From Leuconostoc holzapfelii (GTDB lineage Bacteria; Bacillota; Bacilli; Lactobacillales; Lactobacillaceae): a stretch of 64,000 nt of DNA. Location of the stretch: assembly GCF_012396485.1 (NCBI RefSeq), contig NZ_JAAXPO010000008.1, forward strand, positions 1-64,000, given 5' to 3'. Positions 1 to 7,858 of the stretch are shown in pieces (position 1 is the stretch's first letter; each line of letters begins with the position of its first letter). Position numbers and translations under genes: made by a program. The notes below the pieces were generated by a model, which saw only the letters and a list, made by a program, of their open reading frames with translations, had not been told where the DNA came from and did not search any database.

Positions 1-14
1 AATAGACATAAGAG

Positions 15-88
15 GGGCCTGTAGCTCAGTTGGTTAGAGCACTGTGTTGATAACGCAGGGGTCACAGGTTCGAGTCCTGTCAGGCCCA
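15..88 (+). tRNA. tRNA-Ile(GAT)
   Basis: A full cloverleaf is visible: seven-pair acceptor stem GGGCCTG/CAGGCCC, D-arm, anticodon stem CTGTG/CGCAG with loop TTGATAA (anticodon GAT), and T-arm with GTTCGAGTC. The discriminator is A88 and CCA is not encoded. It stands alone, with no 16S or 23S sequence inside the window, and is followed at once by a terminator. Whether it ends an rRNA operon lying to the left cannot be seen. Confidence 0.97.
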
Positions 89-94
89 TCAGTG

Positions 95-124
95 AGAGAG
101 TTAGCGTTTGCTAGCTCTTTTTTT
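95..124 (+). terminator. Terminator after tRNA-Ile
   Basis: Stem GAGTTAGC/GCTAGCTC (98-105 with 110-117, one G-T pair), loop GTTT, then seven T residues. Confidence 0.85.
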
Positions 125-221
125 GTTTTCTCTTTATATTTTCTGAAAATTATCACTACTTGTTTCAAACTACAAAATTTCACTAATTTTATTTTGTGAA
201 TATCATAATTAGTTGTTGTGT

Positions 222-238
222 TGTCAACTAAGTTGACG
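222..238. promoter_or_regulatory. GlnR/TnrA-box-like palindrome
   Basis: GTCAACT-A-AGTTGAC is a perfect 7+1+7 palindrome (223-237). Read as TGTCA-N7-TGACG it fits the GlnR/TnrA consensus TGTNA-N7-TNACA at all but the last base. A 13-base core, CAACTAAGTTGAC, recurs in the promoter of the MerR/GlnR-like gene at 7859. It lies about 27 bp upstream of the -35 of the MFS promoter. The regulator assignment is inference. Confidence 0.45.
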
Positions 239-263
239 TGTTTATGAGATATTAAATAAAATT

Positions 264-292
264 TTGCTTACTTTGTGAAAAAGTGGTATCCT
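264..292 (+). promoter_or_regulatory. Promoter candidate for the MFS carrier
   Basis: TTGCTT (264-269), 17-base spacer, TATCCT (287-292). This predicts a leader of about 160 nt, enough to include the hairpin at 380-456. Confidence 0.5.
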
Positions 293-379
293 AAATGCAA
301 CTGTTTTCGTTTACAATATTTTCATGCAAGCGCGCGGTGTAAATTTTAACGAGGATATTTAACATGGATGGCGCGAAAA

Positions 380-456
380 CCGTCCTGCGTTTATCACCAT
401 CGCCCACATAGCTGCCTTGAGGCTTAACTATGAGAGTAATGATAAACAAAGGACGG
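380..456 (+). ncRNA. Leader hairpin sequestering the Shine-Dalgarno of the MFS gene
   Basis: CCGTCCT (380-386) pairs with AGGACGG (450-456), which contains the ribosome binding site of the gene starting at 461. Stacked inside are GTTTATCA/TGATAAAC (389-396/440-447), an asymmetric internal loop (397-406 and 433-439), CATAG/CTATG (407-411/428-432) and GCC-TTGA-GGC. More than 20 pairs in 77 nt enclose the SD. It looks like a cis-acting translational switch, but I do not recognise it as a known riboswitch class. Confidence 0.65.
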
Positions 457-460
457 ATAA

Positions 461-1654
461 ATGGAAGAGAAGTTATTTAACAAAGGTTTTGTCACAGTTA
501 CAATTATTAATTTTATCGTATATCTTGTGTACTATCTCATGATGGTCATTATTGCGGTAATTGCGCATGATCAATTACATGCATCGTTTGGACAGGCGGG
601 ATTGGCGTCTGGAATCTATATCATTGGGACATTAATCGCACGTCTCATCATGGGAAAAGAATTAGAGTTGATTGGTCGGCGTCAAGTTGCCCGCTGGGGG
701 GCCATTTTGTATTTAGTCACGACCATTGGTTATCTTTTTGTGCCAACAATTTGGACATTAGATATTGTGCGACTACTGAATGGTTTTGCTTACGGAATGA
801 CCTCAACGGCATTAAATGCCATCGTTACCGAATTTATTCCCGAACGTCGTCGCGGTGAAGGAATTAACTACTATGGCTTGAGTACCAGTTTAGCCGCCGC
901 TATCGGGCCCTTTATTGGGTTACTGCTACTCAATGCTACGAGCTTCCACTTTATTGTCATTATGTCAGTCATTCTAATTGCATTGTCAACTGTGGCACTA
1001 TTTGTGATTCAAATCAATAATGTTGAACTGACTCCAGCACATCTTGCTGAACTTAAATCATGGCGTTTATCGAGTTTTATTGAATATAAAGTCTTGTTGA
1101 TCGCGATTGTTGGCTTTTTGATGGGTTTGTCCTATTCTAGTGTTTTGGCGTTCTTAGCGTCATATGCGGAAAGTTTGAATTTGGTCGCAATTAGCTCATT
1201 TTTCTTCGTTGTTTACGCAGGCATTGTGACGGTCACACGGCCTATGTCAGGGCGCATATTTGATCGTTTCGGCGAAAATATGGTGATGTATCCCAGTTAT
1301 GCGTTTTTAACCATTGGGCTGTTGGTCTTAGGATTAACCACTAATGGCGCAATGTTATTGCTATCAGGTGCGCTTATTGGTTTGGGGTATGGGACATTTA
1401 TGTCAAATGGGCAAGCTGTGACCCTCAAACTCGTTCCTAGTCGCCGAATCGGGATTGCGTTATCAACTTACTTTATTGGATTGGATCTTGGATTAGGTGT
1501 TGGCCCTTATGCCTTTGGCGCTTTGCACGCGCAATTACCATTTCGTGATCTATATTTTGTCGCAGCAGTTATTCCAGTTATTTCAGCATTACTATATTTT
1601 CTCTTTTATAAACCTGGAAAAAATCAGTTTGAACAGACAAGTGTTGCAAACTAA
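461..1654 (+). CDS. MFS transporter
   Basis: A 397-residue protein, about 12 hydrophobic segments, typical of the 12-helix major facilitator superfamily. The loop after helix 2 carries the MFS signature-like GKELELIGRRQVARWG (about residues 65-80), and RIFDRFGENMV after helix 8 is the half-repeat equivalent. This start follows AAAGGA at a 7-base distance, and that SD is buried in the leader hairpin. Substrate unknown; drug or sugar export are both possible. Transcribed alone, facing the HAD gene across a shared terminator. Confidence 0.85.
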   Translation: MEEKLFNKGFVTVTIINFIVYLVYYLMMVIIAVIAHDQLHASFGQAGLASGIYIIGTLIARLIMGKELELIGRRQVARWGAILYLVTTIGYLFVPTIWTLDIVRLLNGFAYGMTSTALNAIVTEFIPERRRGEGINYYGLSTSLAAAIGPFIGLLLLNATSFHFIVIMSVILIALSTVALFVIQINNVELTPAHLAELKSWRLSSFIEYKVLLIAIVGFLMGLSYSSVLAFLASYAESLNLVAISSFFFVVYAGIVTVTRPMSGRIFDRFGENMVMYPSYAFLTIGLLVLGLTTNGAMLLLSGALIGLGYGTFMSNGQAVTLKLVPSRRIGIALSTYFIGLDLGLGVGPYAFGALHAQLPFRDLYFVAAVIPVISALLYFLFYKPGKNQFEQTSVAN

Positions 1655-1657
1655 AGA

Positions 1658-1692
1658 AAAAGCGTTGTTTCACGTGAAACAACGCTTTTTAT
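1658..1692. terminator. Bidirectional terminator built around parS
   Basis: AAAAAGCGTTG and CAACGCTTTTT flank the central palindrome, giving one uninterrupted hairpin with T runs on both strands, between the convergent MFS and HAD genes. Confidence 0.85.
1666..1681. promoter_or_regulatory. parS partition site (16/16)
   Basis: TGTTTCACGTGAAACA is identical to the Spo0J/ParB binding palindrome parS defined in Bacillus subtilis. Such sites cluster near oriC and load ParB and SMC. A second site lies at 35596. Confidence 0.9.
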
Positions 1693-2462
1693 AATACCCA
1701 ATCATCTAATGAGTCGACTTCGTGAGTCGGTTTTGGCGACACTTTGGCAATTTGTTCCGGCGTCGAAACGCCAGAATAAACCAAGAGTGTATCAATACCA
1801 TGATTGATTCCGGCTAGAATATCAGTATGATAATTATCACCGACCATAATGGCGTCTTGTTTTGCCGTTTGCGTTCGTTCTAACGCACCAGTCATAATCG
1901 GTGCTTGGGGTTTGGCAATGACAGTGGGCGTGACCTGAGTTGCGGTCTGCACAGCAGCAACGAGGGCCCCGGCTCCGGGCATCATGCCATGTTCTGTGGG
2001 TAAATTCGTGTCAGTATTGGTCGCTACGAAAAGTGCACCTGCTTGGATTGCGAGGGTAGCTTGAGCTAACTGGTCGTAGTTAAACGAACGATCCAACCCA
2101 ACGACCACGACATCAGCAGGCGCTTGGTTAACGAGTGTGAATGCTGCGGCCTGCAAGGCGGATTTCAATCCAGATTCGCCAATGACCAGGACGCGAGCTT
2201 GTTGCGCCACTAGCGTGGCCAAATGATCAGCAGTGGCCATCGCACTCGTATAGACCTGATCGGGGGTGGTCGGGATGTCATGATTACGGGTTAAATTATC
2301 AGCCACTTCTTCTGGGGTTTTGGTTGAATTATTTGTGACGAACAGATAATTCAAATGATTGGCACGCAAGCGTTCAATAAAGCGTTTACCAGCAGGGTAA
2401 CGTTCTTTGCCTTGATAAATCGTCCCATCTAAATCAATCAAATAAGTTTTGTATTGCGCCAT
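1689..2462 (-). CDS. HAD-superfamily IIA phosphatase (NagD-like)
   Basis: 257 residues. HAD motif I is DLDGTIYQG near the N-terminus (nucleophile DxD), a motif II-like VTNNST follows, then a conserved Lys (AKPQAP) and motif IV GDNYHTDI near residue 210. This matches the NagD/4-nitrophenylphosphatase subfamily with a C2 cap, usually acting on nucleotide or sugar phosphates. I chose the ATG at 2462 because GGAG lies 10 bases upstream; an in-frame ATG ten codons earlier has no SD. The stop codon lies inside the shared terminator. Confidence 0.88.
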   Translation of the reverse strand: MAQYKTYLIDLDGTIYQGKERYPAGKRFIERLRANHLNYLFVTNNSTKTPEEVADNLTRNHDIPTTPDQVYTSAMATADHLATLVAQQARVLVIGESGLKSALQAAAFTLVNQAPADVVVVGLDRSFNYDQLAQATLAIQAGALFVATNTDTNLPTEHGMMPGAGALVAAVQTATQVTPTVIAKPQAPIMTGALERTQTAKQDAIMVGDNYHTDILAGINHGIDTLLVYSGVSTPEQIAKVSPKPTHEVDSLDDWVL

Positions 2463-2496
2463 CTGCTTTAATCTCCATTTAATTTCTATCATCTAT

Positions 2497-2526
2497 ATTA
2501 TATACATCAACAAGTGTTGATATCAA
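2497..2526 (-). promoter_or_regulatory. HAD promoter with spacer palindrome
   Basis: On the minus strand TTGATA (2526-2521), 18-base spacer, TATAAT (2502-2497). The spacer is almost filled by the palindrome ATCAACA-AG-TGTTGAT (2506-2521), positioned like an operator. Confidence 0.6.
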
Positions 2527-2604
2527 ACAACGAATCAACGGACTTCTCTCCAATCTCAATCTCCCTAAAATAAAATCTCCTAAAATATTTTATATTAATG
2601 TCCG

Positions 2605-2626
2605 CCCGCAAGCAGTTGCGGGTTTT
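2605..2626 (+). terminator. Orphan terminator-like hairpin
   Basis: CCCGCAA-GCAG-TTGCGGG (2605-2622) followed by TTTT. No plus-strand gene precedes it, so it either ends an unseen short RNA or is a structural element. Confidence 0.4.
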
Positions 2627-2647
2627 CGTTGCTTTTAGGGGTATTTT

Positions 2648-2714
2648 TTGCGAGATTACGCGGATACGCGTAAAATGAGAAGAGAAAGCGCGTGGTCTAA
2701 ACGCGTGGTTTAAA
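2648..2714 (+). promoter_or_regulatory. Promoter with palindrome and tandem repeat
   Basis: TTGCGA (2648-2653), 17-base spacer, TAAAAT (2671-2676). TTACGCG-GATA-CGCGTAA (2656-2673) fills the spacer and enters the -10. Immediately downstream is a head-to-tail 13-bp direct repeat (2689-2701 and 2702-2714) differing at one base, each beginning CGCGTGGT. The arrangement suggests a regulated promoter. Confidence 0.55.
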
Positions 2715-2753
2715 AATCGTCATCTGTGTTTCACGAAGTATCTTGGGGGAATT

Positions 2754-3164
2754 ATGTCAAAAAAATATCGCACGCCACCATTTTTAACACCAGCGGCAAT
2801 TGTGTCGTTGATTGTTGCGGTGAGTGCAGGAAACATCGTTGTGAATGTCGCCACTGGCACGCATGAGGGCGGCCAGGTCGCGCCGAGACAAACGAGTGTC
2901 GTATCATCGGTTAGCCAGTCATCAAGTAGTAGTAGTAGTACGACCCCAGAATCCAGTAGTACAACGGCAGAAAGCAGTGTGACTTCTTCATCAGATACAA
3001 AGCCAACCTCTTCGTCGTCACAGTCCAGTGTCTCTGATACCAAAGCTTCATCCTCGTCAGTGCCGGAAAACACAGCGCCAGCAAGCTCTGCCTCGGCGAA
3101 AACACCAGATACGGCTGTTTCATCCTCAGTGCCTGAAACGACGCCAGCAGGAGGTGCAAAATAA
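2754..3164 (+). CDS. Ser/Thr-rich membrane-anchored protein
   Basis: 136 residues. A basic N-terminus (MSKKYR) is followed by one hydrophobic segment (about residues 12-34), then about 90 residues made mostly of Ser, Thr, Pro, Ala, Glu and Val, with runs of up to seven serines. No fold or motif is evident. It looks like a bitopic or signal-anchored protein with an extended, possibly glycosylated, extracytoplasmic stalk. SD is GGGGGA. Its stop overlaps the next start (TAATG), so the two products are probably made together. Function unknown. Confidence 0.75.
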   Translation: MSKKYRTPPFLTPAAIVSLIVAVSAGNIVVNVATGTHEGGQVAPRQTSVVSSVSQSSSSSSSTTPESSSTTAESSVTSSSDTKPTSSSSQSSVSDTKASSSSVPENTAPASSASAKTPDTAVSSSVPETTPAGGAK

Positions 3165-3958
3165 TGTTTACAGTACTTGATTTAATTAATCATTATCTCG
3201 GTTTTTTCACGACAAATTCGAAGACGAAAGATCGTATCTATACAGTGGTGGGCGCAGTTGGTATCTGGTACTTATTGTATATTGCCTATCGTTTTTTTGC
3301 CAATGGGCGTTGGCTGCGTGGGACGCTCATTGCAGCCGTGTTTGCGCTACTAGCATATTTTGTTATTTTAAATATTATTTATTATTTCACCAATAAAGTG
3401 ATGCGCTGGGACATCTCACCGCGGATTGAAAAAATGATGGGTGGCCCACAACAAGTTGCTGACAAAAACCAACAACATGAGGTCATTGTGCCAGCCAATG
3501 GGCTGTATCAAAAACAAGATGTCATGCGTGGAGAGATTACCGTCGATGATGCGCAGCAAGAAAATATTACCCAACTCGCTACGGCCTTATTGCAACTCGG
3601 GTTCATGAAACAAGACTACGGACACCTTGGTGCGCAAGCACAACGCCAAATTATTTTGCAACAGTCGGTCATTTTTGCCAATCATCCTGGCACCCTGTTA
3701 CCTTATTTTGGCATGGTGACGGCGGGAAATATAACCACAATTGTGGGTGGCATCAATCAGTTGCAGGCGCGCGAATTAGGGACACTCGTCACCGTGGGGA
3801 TGACCCCAACGCCACAAGCGCTTGAAAAATATCGCATTGCGTTATCGTCAGTAACGTTGACGGGTGGGTTGGGTCATGTTGCCACCCGAAGTGAGCTTTT
3901 ATCTGTGCAACAACCGTATAAGATTCAAGTGGAAGTCGCTTACGAAAAAAAGAATTGA
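3164..3958 (+). CDS. Conserved membrane protein (DUF6681-like)
   Basis: 264 residues. Two N-terminal transmembrane segments (about residues 27-45 and 53-74) precede a soluble domain of about 180 residues with no catalytic motif I can name. The N-terminal region (INHYLGFF, IYYFTNK, DISP) resembles hypothetical proteins conserved in lactobacilli, which I recall as DUF6681; that label is from memory. It is translationally coupled to the Ser-rich protein, so a joint envelope role is the simplest reading. Confidence 0.75.
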   Translation: MFTVLDLINHYLGFFTTNSKTKDRIYTVVGAVGIWYLLYIAYRFFANGRWLRGTLIAAVFALLAYFVILNIIYYFTNKVMRWDISPRIEKMMGGPQQVADKNQQHEVIVPANGLYQKQDVMRGEITVDDAQQENITQLATALLQLGFMKQDYGHLGAQAQRQIILQQSVIFANHPGTLLPYFGMVTAGNITTIVGGINQLQARELGTLVTVGMTPTPQALEKYRIALSSVTLTGGLGHVATRSELLSVQQPYKIQVEVAYEKKN

Positions 3959-3959
3959 T

Positions 3960-4403
3960 TTATACCAATTCTTTTTTCATGTTGATATGTAAAATGTTTG
4001 CTTCGATGAATGCGTCACCGTAGGGTTGAAACCCTAAGCTTTCATAAAAGCCCTTTGCTTGCACTTGGGCACCGAGATCAAGGGTTTGAATTCGGTAGCC
4101 TGGGGCTAACTTTTCAATGTAGTCAAATAACTGACGCCCGATCCCTTGCCCGCGCATTGGAAAAAGCGTGGCAACGCGTTGCACATGCCAAATTCCGGGA
4201 TGCGCTTCAAAAACGCGGGCGGTCGCTGCCAATTTACCATCGACATAGGCCACGATATGCAAAGCAGCTGCTTCGATGTCGGGATTGTCGAGTTCAAGCT
4301 GCATTGGGACGCCTTGTTCGGCCACAAAGACGGCTTTTCGGATATTGAGGGCATCGTCATGAATTTTGCCAAGCCCAATTTGATGTAAGATTTGAATTGT
4401 CAT
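3960..4403 (-). CDS. GNAT-family N-acetyltransferase (ElaA-like)
   Basis: 147 residues with a single GNAT domain. The acetyl-CoA pyrophosphate loop is RGQGIGRQL (about residues 84-92), and GFYESLGF near residue 117 is the usual C-terminal GNAT signature. The N-terminal IRKAVFVAEQGVP resembles the ElaA/YjcF subgroup. Substrate unknown. The ATG at 4403 lies only 6 nt from a consensus TATAAT, predicting an mRNA with no leader. Confidence 0.85.
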   Translation of the reverse strand: MTIQILHQIGLGKIHDDALNIRKAVFVAEQGVPMQLELDNPDIEAAALHIVAYVDGKLAATARVFEAHPGIWHVQRVATLFPMRGQGIGRQLFDYIEKLAPGYRIQTLDLGAQVQAKGFYESLGFQPYGDAFIEANILHINMKKELV

Positions 4404-4409
4404 ATTGGT

Positions 4410-4455
4410 ATTATAACAAGATTTAACGCCAGGCGTATCGCTTTATTGGTATAAT
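4410..4455. promoter_or_regulatory. Divergent extended -10 promoters for GNAT and ltaS
   Basis: Minus strand: TGT-TATAAT (TATAAT at 4415-4410), 6 nt, then ATG at 4403. Plus strand: TGG-TATAAT (4450-4455), 7 nt, then ATG at 4463. Neither has a good -35 or a convincing SD. With normal +1 spacing both transcripts begin at or next to the start codon. Confidence 0.6.
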
Positions 4456-4462
4456 GGAAACT

Positions 4463-6664
4463 ATGAAAAAACGTGTAAGAAATTTTTTTAAACATTTTTG
4501 GCAGGCAATATTAGCGCCTAAAAACTGGTTAGGTCAGTTAAATACGCGGCGTGGATTCTTTACTTGGTTATTAACGTTATTTACCTTAAAAACAATCCTA
4601 GCCTATGGCGCTGATTTTGAATGGCTGCATGCACAAGATCCGTTACAAATTGTGTTGATGCTGGTCAATCCAATTGGTTTTACCATGATTTTGTTCAGTT
4701 TAACGTTATTCATAAAGCCAAAGCAACTCTATTATGGGGCCTTACTCATTTTAGACACGGTGATGACCTTATTGTTGTACTTGAATGTGGTGTATTTCCG
4801 TGAATTTTCGGATTTTATGTCGATTAACACCATTTTGGGCTATAATACGGTGAATCAAGGCGGAAAGGCAGCAGGCGCGATCGCCTTTGGCGTCCACGAC
4901 ATCTTATTTTGGGTAGATATCCTCGTGATCATTGGCTTGATGTTGGCCCGAAAAATTCAACTGGACCGTAACCCGCTGCCACGTTTTCAACCGTTTAAGC
5001 TACTAACAGTCGGGGTATTTATCCTGACTGCTAATTTGTTTTTTTCAGATATTGATCGCCCACAACTCTTAACGCGGCAATTTGACCGGGAATATATGGT
5101 GAAGTATTTAGGGTTGGGTCCATTTACGATTTATGATGCCATTAATACGTATCAAACAAGCCAAGTCCGAAAAAGTGCTACCCCATCGGAATTTACGCAA
5201 GTAAAAAATTATGTGACACAACACTATGCTGACATTAATCCACAGTTCTTTGGTCGTGCCAAGGGTAAAAATGTGATTGTGATTCACTTGGAAAGTTTCC
5301 AACAAATGTCTATTGATCGTAAAATCAATGGGCAAGAAGTCACGCCTTTTTTGAATAGTTTGTATCATAGCCAAAGTACGATTGCCTTTGATAATTTCTT
5401 TAATGAGGTCGGACAGGGTAAAACTTCGGACGCGGAAAACATGTTAGAAACGTCGACTTTTGGTTTGCCACAAGGGTCACTGTTTTCTAAATTAGGCAAT
5501 GATCAGACTTTTCAGGCTATGCCCGCTATTTTGAACCAACGCGCCGGCTATTCAAGTGCCGTCTTCCACGGAAATATCGGGACTTTTTGGAATCGTAACA
5601 ACGTCTACAAGCATATGGGGTATCAAAACTGGGTATCAGGGGATTACTTTGATTTGACCGGCCAAAAGGCCACAACTTGGGGCCTGAAAGATAAATTATT
5701 GTTCCAGGAATCAGTCCCATATTTGGAAAAGTTACAGCAGCCCTTTTATGCTAAATATTTGACGGTGACAAATCATACGCCATTTACATTAGATAAAGAA
5801 GATCAAGATCCAAATTTTGTGACCACAAATAGTGGGTCGAAAATTGTGGACAATTACTTTATCACGAACCATTATTTGGATCAGTCAGTTAAAGAATTTT
5901 TCGATTATCTGAAAAAATCTGGTTTATATGACAATACAATGGTTGTGTTATACGGTGATCATTATGGCATTTCAAATACTGATGCGAAGTATTTGGCGCC
6001 GATTTTAGGTAAGAATCAGGATCAGTGGAATGATTTAGATAATGCCAATTTGCAGCGTGTGCCATTTATGATTCACGTGCCGGGCATGACAGATGGCTTC
6101 ATTGATCACACTTATGGTGGTGAAATTGATGTTGCGCCAACGATTGAACACTTGTTAGGCATTAGCACACAACGCTATATCCAATTTGGGCAAGACTTAC
6201 TCAGTCAACAACATGCCCAAGTGGTCGCCTTTAGAAATAAGGATTGGATGACCCCAGAATATGCCAGCTTGTCTGGACAGTATTGGAATGTCCAAACCAA
6301 TCAACTCATCCCAACGCCCACACCTGAACTTCAAAAAACGCTGGATAATATTCAAACAGATGTGGACAACAAGCTTGATATGTCAGACAGTTTGAATCAA
6401 AAGAATTTATTACGCTTCTATACGCCAAAGGGCTTTAAACCCGTTGATGCGAATAAATTTGATTACAGTAAAGCCGCGACGATTAAGCGTCTACAAAAGC
6501 AAAATAAAACGTTGGGTAAAGCGTCAACGAGCTTATTTGCTAAAAATGGTGATAAATCAACCTTGAGTGATTATGTCACTGATGCACCTGAATTGCATGA
6601 TGAAAAGACGGATTCAACGCGTCTCGTGCCACGAAATGCTGATGACTGGAGTCAAAGTGAGTAG
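4463..6664 (+). CDS. ltaS: Lipoteichoic acid synthase family protein
   Basis: 733 residues. About five N-terminal membrane helices (to about residue 205) are followed by an extracellular sulfatase-like domain. Metal and catalytic residues match LtaS: Glu in VIHLESFQ, the nucleophile Thr in GQGKTSDAEN, and Asp-His in LYGDHYG. It polymerises glycerol phosphate from phosphatidylglycerol onto a glycolipid anchor. It is longer than the Staphylococcus aureus enzyme (646 aa) because of a polar C-terminal tail of about 130 residues. I prefer the ATG at 4463; the in-frame ATG at 4454 overlaps the -10 box. Confidence 0.88.
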   Translation: MKKRVRNFFKHFWQAILAPKNWLGQLNTRRGFFTWLLTLFTLKTILAYGADFEWLHAQDPLQIVLMLVNPIGFTMILFSLTLFIKPKQLYYGALLILDTVMTLLLYLNVVYFREFSDFMSINTILGYNTVNQGGKAAGAIAFGVHDILFWVDILVIIGLMLARKIQLDRNPLPRFQPFKLLTVGVFILTANLFFSDIDRPQLLTRQFDREYMVKYLGLGPFTIYDAINTYQTSQVRKSATPSEFTQVKNYVTQHYADINPQFFGRAKGKNVIVIHLESFQQMSIDRKINGQEVTPFLNSLYHSQSTIAFDNFFNEVGQGKTSDAENMLETSTFGLPQGSLFSKLGNDQTFQAMPAILNQRAGYSSAVFHGNIGTFWNRNNVYKHMGYQNWVSGDYFDLTGQKATTWGLKDKLLFQESVPYLEKLQQPFYAKYLTVTNHTPFTLDKEDQDPNFVTTNSGSKIVDNYFITNHYLDQSVKEFFDYLKKSGLYDNTMVVLYGDHYGISNTDAKYLAPILGKNQDQWNDLDNANLQRVPFMIHVPGMTDGFIDHTYGGEIDVAPTIEHLLGISTQRYIQFGQDLLSQQHAQVVAFRNKDWMTPEYASLSGQYWNVQTNQLIPTPTPELQKTLDNIQTDVDNKLDMSDSLNQKNLLRFYTPKGFKPVDANKFDYSKAATIKRLQKQNKTLGKASTSLFAKNGDKSTLSDYVTDAPELHDEKTDSTRLVPRNADDWSQSE

Positions 6665-6674
6665 TGGTTAGATT

Positions 6675-6717
6675 AAAAGCCCCGAACTGAGTTACCATTA
6701 CGTTTGGGGCTTTTTTT
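6675..6717 (+). terminator. Terminator after ltaS
   Basis: AAAAGCCCC (6675-6683) pairs with GGGGCTTTT (6706-6714), then more T. Confidence 0.9.
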
Positions 6718-6754
6718 GATACAATAGAATGGATGCTACATTGGAGGCGCTGCG

Positions 6755-7822
6755 ATGAAGATTTTGATTGGATTAGAAAATATTGGCTTGGGCGGAATGA
6801 AGCGGGCCACAACAGTTGTGGGCAATGCCTTGGCCGCAACACATGATGTGACGTATTATAGTTTTTCGGCAATGCCACCCTTTTATACTTTGGCGGCCCC
6901 TTTGATGGTGAGCCCAAAGCCGGTCGAATTAGATAATGACGCGCAGCCGTTTCAACGTTTCGCTGAACAAATCCGCGCTTTTGAAACAGTGGCTCGTGGC
7001 TTTGATATTGTGATTTTAGCGGGTGGGCTCTTGTCTAGTTTTGCTGCGCAATTGACGTTGCCACGCACACAAGTCATTGGTTGGATGCATAATAATGTCA
7101 CAACTTATCAAACGCAGTATTATGCGGCAATGCAAGACGAATTCAATGCAGGCTTGCGGGCATTAGATGTGATTGTTGCGCTAACAGAATCAGATTTAGC
7201 TGGCTTTTCAGCGTATAATCGTACTGTAAAAATATGGAACCCGCTCACGATTACGCCAAGTGGACGGGCAGATCTGAAACAAAAAGTGATTGCGTTTACG
7301 GCGCGAATTGCAATTCAACATAAAGGGATTGATTTTGCGGTGCAGTTGGCAGCCAAATTACCGGATGACTGGCGCTTAGCCATTGCTGGTGGTGGGTCAA
7401 CAGCGGATATGGCAACCTTTGAGGCGCTAATTGCTGAGTATGGCGTGAGGGATAAGATAATTTATCGGGGCCCGTTAAAAGATGATGCCTTGCGTGACCA
7501 TTATCGCCAAGCGAGTCTTTTTGTGCAAACGTCGCGCTGGGAAGGGTTACCTTTAGTATTAGCGGAAGCGATGAGTTTTGGGCTGCCGATTGCCGCGATG
7601 CAAAATACTGGTTCGGCAGAGGTTTTAGCGGCAGGACAGTATGGTATATTGACGCCCAATGGGGCTGTCGATGCCTTTTATGATGCGATTTCACCATTGT
7701 TGCAAGATGAACAGTTACGCACTGAATATGCACAAAAAAGCTTGCAACGGGTGGAAGATTTTAAAATCGGTCCCATTTTAGCACAATGGGAGACGGTGTT
7801 TCGCCAAAAATTTGACAACTAA
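6755..7822 (+). CDS. Glycosyltransferase, GT4 type
   Basis: 355 residues with a GT-B fold pattern. The N-terminal NIGLGGMKRA is the glycine loop, and TSRWEGLPLVLAEAMSFGLP (about residues 252-271) is the E-x7-E donor-binding motif of GT4 retaining enzymes. ATG at 6755 follows GGAGG. It lies directly after ltaS but behind a terminator, so it has its own promoter (TACAAT near 6720). A role in glycolipid anchor or teichoic acid decoration is plausible from position only. Confidence 0.85.
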   Translation: MKILIGLENIGLGGMKRATTVVGNALAATHDVTYYSFSAMPPFYTLAAPLMVSPKPVELDNDAQPFQRFAEQIRAFETVARGFDIVILAGGLLSSFAAQLTLPRTQVIGWMHNNVTTYQTQYYAAMQDEFNAGLRALDVIVALTESDLAGFSAYNRTVKIWNPLTITPSGRADLKQKVIAFTARIAIQHKGIDFAVQLAAKLPDDWRLAIAGGGSTADMATFEALIAEYGVRDKIIYRGPLKDDALRDHYRQASLFVQTSRWEGLPLVLAEAMSFGLPIAAMQNTGSAEVLAAGQYGILTPNGAVDAFYDAISPLLQDEQLRTEYAQKSLQRVEDFKIGPILAQWETVFRQKFDN

Positions 7823-7839
7823 GTTGACAAGAATATAAT
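7812..7839 (+). promoter_or_regulatory. Consensus promoter with GlnR-box-like operator
   Basis: TTGACA (7812-7817), 16-base spacer, TATAAT (7834-7839). TGACA-ACTAAGT-TGACA (7813-7829) sits on the -35 and spacer and matches TGTNA-N7-TNACA except at one position. The -35 lies in the last codons of the glycosyltransferase gene. The palindrome suggests autoregulation by the gene that follows. Confidence 0.6.
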
Positions 7840-7858
7840 ATTCTTAGAGGCAAACGTG

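Larger units (their letters stand above)
125..460 (+). other. Gene-free stretch before the MFS carrier
   Basis: No credible ORF. It holds a near-perfect palindrome at 223-237, a promoter candidate (264-292) and a long leader hairpin (380-456), each listed separately. The rest is AT-rich with nothing recognisable. Confidence 0.6.

Noticed and set aside
2720-3073. Minus-strand ORF across the Ser-rich gene
   Set aside because: It is the antisense of serine codons (runs of Asp, Leu, Val), with no SD; the plus-strand gene has promoter, SD and coupling.
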